From an uncultured Lachnospiraceae bacterium (lineage in GTDB: Bacteria; Bacillota_A; Clostridia; Lachnospirales; Lachnospiraceae), in the NCBI GenBank assembly GCA_910585355.1, contig CAJUDN010000054.1:1-20589 (forward strand): a stretch of DNA of 20,589 nucleotides, read 5' to 3'. Positions 15,847-20,589 of this stretch are shown one piece after another; position 1 is the stretch's first letter; every line of letters begins with the position of its first letter. The notes under the pieces are model-generated. The model had not been told where the DNA came from, did no database searches, and saw nothing but the letters and a program-made list of their open reading frames with translations. The translations under genes and the position numbers were made by a program.

Positions 15847-16707
15847 TTATTGTTTTCCGTTCACATGAACACGGAGCTGATTGTATGGTATTTCAATTCC
15901 TTCCCTGTCAAATCTAAGCTTTATTTCCTCCAGAATATCCCAGCGCGCCTGCCAGTAATCTTCCGTGCTGGTCCATCCGCGGGCGCTTAAGTTTACGCTG
16001 CTCTCCCCAAGACTGTCCACAACCACTAATATTCCATCCTCGTTTCGGACAGCCGGATGCCGCTCTAAAATATCCCTTAAGACCTCCTTGGCATGCGAAA
16101 GATCTGAGCCATAGCTGATTCCCACAGTCAGCACAAGCCGCTTGGTCTCCATGCTGCTGGTATTTACTAACGCCGAATTGGCTAAGCTGTTGTTGGGAAT
16201 TACAATCATCTTATTTTCAACGGTATAAAGAATGGTATACACAAGACCGATGGTTTCCACTGTTCCCTCTCCATTGGCGGTGGAAATATAATCCCCCACT
16301 TTAAAGGGCTTGAAAAAAAGGATCAGAACGCCTCCGGCAAAGTTGGCCAGAGTGTTCTGCATAGCCAGGCTGGTCGCCAGTGTGACAGAGCCCACGACTG
16401 CCACCAGAGAAGTAGACTGAATTCCCATTTCCTCCGCGGCGACGAAAACCAGAAGGCCCAAAAGAACCGCATACAGGAGGGCGTCCAGAAACTTCCGAAG
16501 AGTAATTTCCATTCCGGCCCGCTCCATAGAGCGGCCCATGCCCTTTCTTACTTTTTTTATGATCTTTAACCCGACGAACACAAGCAGAACTGCAACCAGA
16601 AGGCGCAGTCCCGCTTTCATCATCCATTCTCCCAGCTCCCCAAGGACATTCATAAGATATTCCGATTTCACACTGATTGCTTCTGCTGCAGGGGCCGTGC
16701 GTTCCAA
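15847..16707 (-). CDS. MscS-family mechanosensitive ion channel
   Basis: At 286 residues this is a small-conductance mechanosensitive channel that releases solutes on hypo-osmotic shock. Three transmembrane helices are predicted (about 33-50, 74-92, 99-131); the third is the pore helix with the Gly/Ala-rich pattern and ends in GGVLILFFKPFKVGDYI. The cytoplasmic beta domain follows (VIPNNSLANSALVN at 169-182) and then the C-terminal alpha/beta part. I accept the TTG start at 16707 because GGAGG lies just upstream at the end of glgB; the next ATG, at residue 19, has no ribosome site. Only three bases separate it from the glgB stop, so the two genes are translationally coupled. Confidence 0.94.
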   Translation of the reverse strand: MERTAPAAEAISVKSEYLMNVLGELGEWMMKAGLRLLVAVLLVFVGLKIIKKVRKGMGRSMERAGMEITLRKFLDALLYAVLLGLLVFVAAEEMGIQSTSLVAVVGSVTLATSLAMQNTLANFAGGVLILFFKPFKVGDYISTANGEGTVETIGLVYTILYTVENKMIVIPNNSLANSALVNTSSMETKRLVLTVGISYGSDLSHAKEVLRDILERHPAVRNEDGILVVVDSLGESSVNLSARGWTSTEDYWQARWDILEEIKLRFDREGIEIPYNQLRVHVNGKQ

Positions 16708-16710
16708 CCG

Positions 16711-19104
16711 CTACTCCTCCTTCTCCTGTTTTGAAGGTAACTGTTCCGTTACCTTTGAGGTTTTCTTTATGAGCTTTTCCATCGTTTTCGACAGGCGGCC
16801 CAGGGGCTTTTTTCCTTTTTCTTCTTCCGGCTTTTTTGCTGCCGCGGGTTTCTTTATCTCATCTTCCACAGGGGTTCCCTGGAATACACAGACTCCCAGG
16901 GGCGGCAGATTGATGGTGATAGAATTATCCCTGGCATCCCATTCTTCTTTTTTGGATACCTTCACCCGCGAATTTACCATACCGCTTCCGCCAAACCGGG
17001 CGGCATCACTGTTTAAAATTTCCTTGTACTTTCCTGCAAAGGGTACGCCAAGGCGGAACTTTTCATGGGCTACCGGAACAAAGTTGCAGACGAATACCAG
17101 GGTTTCCTCCAGCTTCTTTGTCTTTCTGGCAAAAATTGCAATATTTTCTTTATCATACGTGCAGTTAATCCACTCAAACCCCTCCGGCTCATAATCAAGT
17201 TCTGAGAGCGCCGGCTGTGTCCGGTACATGTGGTTTAAGGCCTTCACATAATCCTGCATCTGTTTGTGAATCGGATACTGCAAAAGCGTCCACTCCAGAC
17301 TCTTATTCTCGTTCCATTCATCCATCTGACCGAAATCCTGACCCATGAACAAAAGCTTCTTTCCCGGATGTCCCATCATAAAACCATAAGCCGCCCTCAA
17401 ATTGGCAAACTTTTTCTCCTGGGTATCTCCCGGCATCTTTCCAGCCATAGAACCTTTGCCGTGAACCACTTCATCATGGGAAAATACAAGAATGAAATTC
17501 TCACTATATGCGTACAGCATGCTGAAAGTCAGTTCGCCGTAATGCTGGTTCCTGAAATAGGGATCGCACTGCATGTATTTAAGGAAATCGTTCATCCAGC
17601 CCATATTCCACTTATAGTCGAAACCCAGGCCGCCTTCCTTCACGTTTCCGGTGATACTCGGCCAGGCGGTCGATTCTTCGGCAATTAACATGGCCCCCTT
17701 TACTTCTCTGGAAAATATGGAATTTAAGTGCTTTAAAAACTCCACGGCCTCCAGATTTTCATGACCTCCATAAATGTTGGCTACCCACTCGCCAGCGTTT
17801 TTACCATAATCCAGATACAGCATGGAAGCTACCGCATCCATGCGAATTCCATCCGCATGATATTCTTTTGCCCAGAACAATGCATTGGAGATCAGGAAGT
17901 TGGAAACCTGCGGCCTCCCGTAATTGTAAATCAGAGTGCCCCAATGGGGATGAGCTCCCTGACGCGGATCCCGGTGCTCATACAGGCATGTGCCGTCAAA
18001 GGCTGCAAGGCCATGGGCATCCCTCGGGAAATGAGCCGGAACCCAGTCGAGAATCACGCCAATCCCTTCTTTATGCATATGGTCCATGAAAGCCTTAAAA
18101 TCGTCCGGAGTTCCATAACGGCTGGTGGGCGCATAATAGCCTGTCACCTGATACCCCCAGGAGGCGTCCAGGGGGTGCTCCATCACAGGTAGCAGCTCCA
18201 CATGAGTATACCCCATTTCCTTCACATAGGCAGACAGCTTTTCAGCTATTTCTCTGTAATTGTAAAACTGGCTCCCGTTGATTTCTTTTCCATTTTCATC
18301 CACGGAAATTTCTTTCTGCATCCAGGACCCCAGATGAACTTCATAGATGGACATGGGGTTCTCTTTGCCGCTCTCTTTGGCGCGGGATTCCATCCAGCCC
18401 TTATCCTCCCATTTATACTGCCCCATATCCCAGACCACCGATGCGGTGTCCGGGCGCAGCTCTGTAAAGCTCCCGTAAGGGTCTGCTTTCAGCATGGGAA
18501 CTCCGGCCTTTGTCTTTACTTCATATTTATACAGAGCCCCTGCCTTTAACCCGGGAATGAAAATCTCATAAATTCCTGATTCCCCGAGCCGCTTCATCTG
18601 ATGGCGTCTTCCGTCCCAGAAGTTAAAGGTGCCCACCACGCTGACCCGCATGGCCCCCGGCGCCCAGACTGCAAAATGAACGCCCCGGACTCCGCTCTCT
18701 GAAACCACATGGGCACCCAGCTTTTCATAGGAATTGTAGAAAATTCCCGCCTCAAATTTTTTAACGTCCTCGTCTTTAAATCTGGAGTGGAAACGATAGG
18801 AATAGGGATCCTCAAATTCTTCACGGTCCCCGTTTTCATATTCCACAATGAATTTATAGGGTTCCAGCTCCCTTCTGTCCTCAATCAGCACGGCAAAAAA
18901 ACCGTTTTCATCGGCCATTTCCATGGGAAACTTTTCTTTTTTTAACTTCACTGTCATGGTCTTCGCATTGGGAATATAGGCCTGAATCAGAAGTCCCTCT
19001 TTTACCACATGGGCGCCCAAAAGGCGCCCTGGATCCCTGGATTCCGAATACACCAATTCCTCAATTCCTGCCCAATCCATCATATCGTAAAGTATTTTCT
19101 CCAT
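16711..19104 (-). CDS. glgB: 1,4-alpha-glucan branching enzyme with Lys-rich tail
   Basis: This 797-residue GH13 enzyme makes alpha-1,6 branches in glycogen. An N1-type module (about 28-106) and a CBM48 domain (about 128-222) precede the catalytic barrel, whose residues are visible: the nucleophile D423 in DGIRMDAVASM, the acid/base E476 in LIAEEST, and the transition-state pair H543-D544 in SHDEVVHGKGS. The conserved WMNDFLKY segment and the C-terminal beta domain follow up to about 743. The protein then continues for about 54 residues with a Lys/Glu/Ala/Pro-rich tail (KKPAAAKKPEEEKGKKPLG) that usual GlgB proteins, about 630-730 residues long, do not have. No glgC, glgA or glgP lies nearby. 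AGGGGG precedes the ATG, and a promoter is at 19150-19178. Confidence 0.96.
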   Translation of the reverse strand: MEKILYDMMDWAGIEELVYSESRDPGRLLGAHVVKEGLLIQAYIPNAKTMTVKLKKEKFPMEMADENGFFAVLIEDRRELEPYKFIVEYENGDREEFEDPYSYRFHSRFKDEDVKKFEAGIFYNSYEKLGAHVVSESGVRGVHFAVWAPGAMRVSVVGTFNFWDGRRHQMKRLGESGIYEIFIPGLKAGALYKYEVKTKAGVPMLKADPYGSFTELRPDTASVVWDMGQYKWEDKGWMESRAKESGKENPMSIYEVHLGSWMQKEISVDENGKEINGSQFYNYREIAEKLSAYVKEMGYTHVELLPVMEHPLDASWGYQVTGYYAPTSRYGTPDDFKAFMDHMHKEGIGVILDWVPAHFPRDAHGLAAFDGTCLYEHRDPRQGAHPHWGTLIYNYGRPQVSNFLISNALFWAKEYHADGIRMDAVASMLYLDYGKNAGEWVANIYGGHENLEAVEFLKHLNSIFSREVKGAMLIAEESTAWPSITGNVKEGGLGFDYKWNMGWMNDFLKYMQCDPYFRNQHYGELTFSMLYAYSENFILVFSHDEVVHGKGSMAGKMPGDTQEKKFANLRAAYGFMMGHPGKKLLFMGQDFGQMDEWNENKSLEWTLLQYPIHKQMQDYVKALNHMYRTQPALSELDYEPEGFEWINCTYDKENIAIFARKTKKLEETLVFVCNFVPVAHEKFRLGVPFAGKYKEILNSDAARFGGSGMVNSRVKVSKKEEWDARDNSITINLPPLGVCVFQGTPVEDEIKKPAAAKKPEEEKGKKPLGRLSKTMEKLIKKTSKVTEQLPSKQEKEE

Positions 19105-19149
19105 AATCCGCCCCCTGTTTCATAAATTTTTTCGTTCTTGATTATTTCC

Positions 19150-19178
19150 ATTTTACCATCTTACATGCCCTGGTACAA
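19150..19178 (-). promoter_or_regulatory. SigA promoter of the glgB operon
   Basis: On the minus strand TTGTAC (19178-19173), 17 bases and TAAAAT (19155-19150) form a likely vegetative promoter in the 77-base gap after the DUF3810 gene, about 45 bases before the glgB ATG. It would drive glgB, the MscS gene and the HD gene, possibly as far as the deacetylase. Confidence 0.5.
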
Positions 19179-19181
19179 GCA

Positions 19182-20240
19182 TTATTCCTTATGGTTTTTA
19201 ACGAAATCCAGAATCATCAAATCCACTACACGTCCATATGTGAGAACTCCCTCCCCCTGCCCGTTGGCTTTTAAATATGCGTCGTTTACCCGCTCAGCGG
19301 CCCTGGCGGCCTTCCCTTCATATTTCGCCCAGAATTCCCGGTTCGCATCCATATCTTCCCTTACTTCCTCTGAAAGCATTCTGTAAAGCCTCGCATACTC
19401 TTCAAAATCCTCTTTTGCCAGGGCATTCCCCGCGTAAATCCAGCCCAAAAGAAAGCCGCTGTATTTAAAATCTGCGTCATCCGAACCAAGACAGGCCAGA
19501 TATCCGATGAAATTAGCCTCATCCTCCCTCATGAAGCCGTCAAGGTGGGACAGCTCATGACAGATGGTATGGGGAATATTATAGGATACCATATCCCGGT
19601 TATAATTTGCCTCTACTGTGAACGGGGAATAGACGCCGCTGTATTGCTGAATGGAAAGAATCCGGGAGACAAGCACCGGTTTCGGTTTTGGGTAATATCC
19701 TGAAAGAGAGGAATATTCTTTGGAAAGCTTTTCCATGGCGGCCACGCCTTTTTCAGGAAGATTTTCATAGGCACCCTCCGTCCCGGCCAGCTCCTCCCCG
19801 GCCAGATTTACCTGTTTGGTGAGCCAGAGGCATAGCTCTTTTAAATCCTCCCGCTCCACAGACTGCCCGCCAAAATCCAGGGAAGCGGAAAATGGTTTCT
19901 TATAGTAGTTGACACCGCATCCGGCCCCATATAAAAAAAGCAGCGCTCCCAGAACAAAGCCGTAAACAGGCAGAACCTTCCGAGGGTTATTAATGTTTCG
20001 GACCAACAGGCACAACAGGGCGGCACCCCCTGCATACATCCCAATTTCCACAACAGAAAAAGGAAATATGCCCCAAAACCGCCCTACAGTCCGCACCAGG
20101 ACCGGATAAATCACTGTCCCATACCATTCGGCAAAACCTGTAAACCTTCTGGCTGCTAGCAAAAGCAGGCCTCCAAAAGCGCCAAGGCCCCCGGCCCCCA
20201 CAATCAGATATTTTCCACACAAATTCCTTTTTCTCTCCAT
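19182..20240 (-). CDS. DUF3810 membrane protein with HExxH metallopeptidase-like motif
   Basis: I start at ATG 20240, which has AAGGA nine bases upstream; the in-frame ATG three codons earlier directly abuts that ribosome site. The protein has 352 residues: three predicted transmembrane helices (about 11-31, 62-82, 89-110), then a soluble domain. That domain carries HELSH (228-232) followed by E241 in REDEANF, the HExxH plus distant Glu pattern of zinc gluzincin peptidases. These features match the DUF3810 family, whose function I do not know to be established. The domain is probably on the outer face of the membrane, but the orientation is inferred. The gene is followed by glgB, which has its own promoter, so joint regulation is not assured. 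Confidence 0.85.
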   Translation of the reverse strand: MERKRNLCGKYLIVGAGGLGAFGGLLLLAARRFTGFAEWYGTVIYPVLVRTVGRFWGIFPFSVVEIGMYAGGAALLCLLVRNINNPRKVLPVYGFVLGALLFLYGAGCGVNYYKKPFSASLDFGGQSVEREDLKELCLWLTKQVNLAGEELAGTEGAYENLPEKGVAAMEKLSKEYSSLSGYYPKPKPVLVSRILSIQQYSGVYSPFTVEANYNRDMVSYNIPHTICHELSHLDGFMREDEANFIGYLACLGSDDADFKYSGFLLGWIYAGNALAKEDFEEYARLYRMLSEEVREDMDANREFWAKYEGKAARAAERVNDAYLKANGQGEGVLTYGRVVDLMILDFVKNHKE

Positions 20241-20349
20241 ATGTACCATTCCTTATTCCGATTTTTTATTGCAGCAGTTCCGATACCTCTTGAACTGTTA
20301 CTTTTATTCCAATTTTTTTCTTACCTTTTTCGAAAAGGCCTTGCGAAAC

Positions 20350-20378
20350 TTGACAAAGTATCATAAACTCTTTATGTG
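20350..20378 (+). promoter_or_regulatory. Possible rightward promoter ahead of the structured element
   Basis: A perfect -35 TTGACA (20350-20355) is followed after 17 bases by TATGTG (20373-20378), a weak -10. Transcription would begin about 20385, right at the first base of the hairpin at 20386-20408, so it could produce a small RNA spanning the structured element. Confidence 0.25.
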
Positions 20379-20385
20379 ATGTTGG

Positions 20386-20408
20386 GGGGTGAAAAGTCTT
20401 TTGACCCC
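20386..20408. repeat. Hairpin-forming repeat GGGGTGAAAAG / CTTTTGACCCC
   Basis: Arms of 11 bases match except for one G-G mismatch in the middle, around a one-base centre. It directly precedes the larger structured element. On neither strand is it followed by a U tract, so a terminator role is doubtful. Confidence 0.45.
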
Positions 20409-20442
20409 GATGCTTCATCCAGACCGAAAGTAAAGTAAGTGC

Positions 20443-20563
20443 CAGATGTCTGCGCCACCTGTGCGTTCCACTTCGTGGGAGATTTGGCCCAAATGAACGC
20501 GGCGTAGTGGGCTACGTTGACCGAATAAAGGCCAAATTTCCCACAAACTGTGACGCACATCTG
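20443..20563. repeat. Long imperfect inverted-repeat element, possible small RNA or repeated palindrome
   Basis: Two nested stems are visible. The inner arms are 20475-20489 (GTGGGAGATTTGGCC) and 20530-20544 (GGCCAAATTTCCCAC), 15 pairs with one wobble. The outer arms are 20443-20458 (CAGATGT, then GCGCCAC) and 20550-20563 (GTGACGC, ACATCTG), with a two-base bulge and one mismatch. The loop contains a further small hairpin, CGTAG/CTACG. Near copies of GACCGAAAGTAA (20422-20433 and GACGGAAAGCAA at 20562-20573) flank it. The structure implies either a folded RNA or a mobile or repeated palindromic unit; which one cannot be told from a single copy. Confidence 0.55.
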
Positions 20564-20589
20564 ACGGAAAGCAATTTTCAGACACACTC

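Larger units (their letters stand above)
20241..20589. other. Non-coding right-end region
   Basis: These 349 bases contain no convincing gene. They hold the DUF3810 ribosome site, an inverted repeat CAGTTC/GAACTG (20275-20280 and 20292-20297, possible operator), a short palindromic run around CCTTTTTCGAAAAGG, a possible rightward promoter (20350-20378), a hairpin (20386-20408) and a long structured element (20443-20563). No clear leftward promoter for the DUF3810 gene could be picked. Confidence 0.6.

Noticed and set aside
20372..20587. Minus-strand frame of 71 codons at the right edge
   Set aside because: It passes through both arms of the long inverted repeat, its peptide shows no domain or membrane pattern, no ribosome site is seen, and its open length is explained by the repeat structure.

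Overview
The window reads as chromosomal DNA of an anaerobic, low-to-mid GC Firmicute, most likely a gut Lachnospiraceae-type clostridium (Clostridium cluster XIVa). The evidence is the gene repertoire (a HemZ-type radical SAM protein, a Gram-positive bifunctional Rel with an RxKD motif, ChW repeats, an OmpR/HK pair), the neighbourhood rel - metallo-hydrolase - hemZ - hisS - aspS, strong GGAGG-type ribosome binding sites, and GC-rich third codon positions. This taxonomic call is inference from family resemblance, not from a marker gene.

Left part (1-10283), all on the minus strand and read right to left: rel (ppGpp synthetase/hydrolase), a glyoxalase II-like metallo-hydrolase and hemZ form one unit from a good promoter at 10365-10393. 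After an inverted repeat that overlaps a second promoter (5757-5808) come hisS and aspS. A hairpin and an apparent promoter/operator region then lead into an OmpR-type response regulator and its sensor kinase. The last gene, running off the left edge, is an unrecognised protein that probably starts at GTG 195 and belongs to the same operon.

Middle (10417-13868), the only plus-strand island: an M20D amidohydrolase and a cytoplasmic gamma-glutamyltransferase family enzyme, suggesting use of conjugated amino acids or small peptides, then a short predicted membrane-anchored protein. A 13-bp perfect inverted repeat lies immediately before that protein and buries its Shine-Dalgarno sequence.

Right part (13941-20240), minus strand again: a membrane metallopeptidase-like DUF3810 protein, then from its own promoter glgB (glycogen branching enzyme), an MscS-type mechanosensitive channel whose TTG start is coupled to the glgB end, a small HD-domain alarmone-hydrolase-like protein, and a secreted NodB-type polysaccharide deacetylase with three ChW-like repeats. 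Read together, the region combines envelope and osmotic physiology, carbon storage and the stringent response; two separate predicted (p)ppGpp hydrolases lie in it.

The last 349 bases hold no convincing gene but contain a long, imperfect, hairpin-forming element (20443-20563) that looks like a repeated structured element or a small RNA. I see no tRNA, rRNA, CRISPR array, transposase or prophage gene. Nothing here is a clear new defence or metabolic system. The most unexplained items are the right-end structured element, the ribosome-site-sequestering hairpin with its small membrane protein, and the three-armed repeat upstream of hisS.
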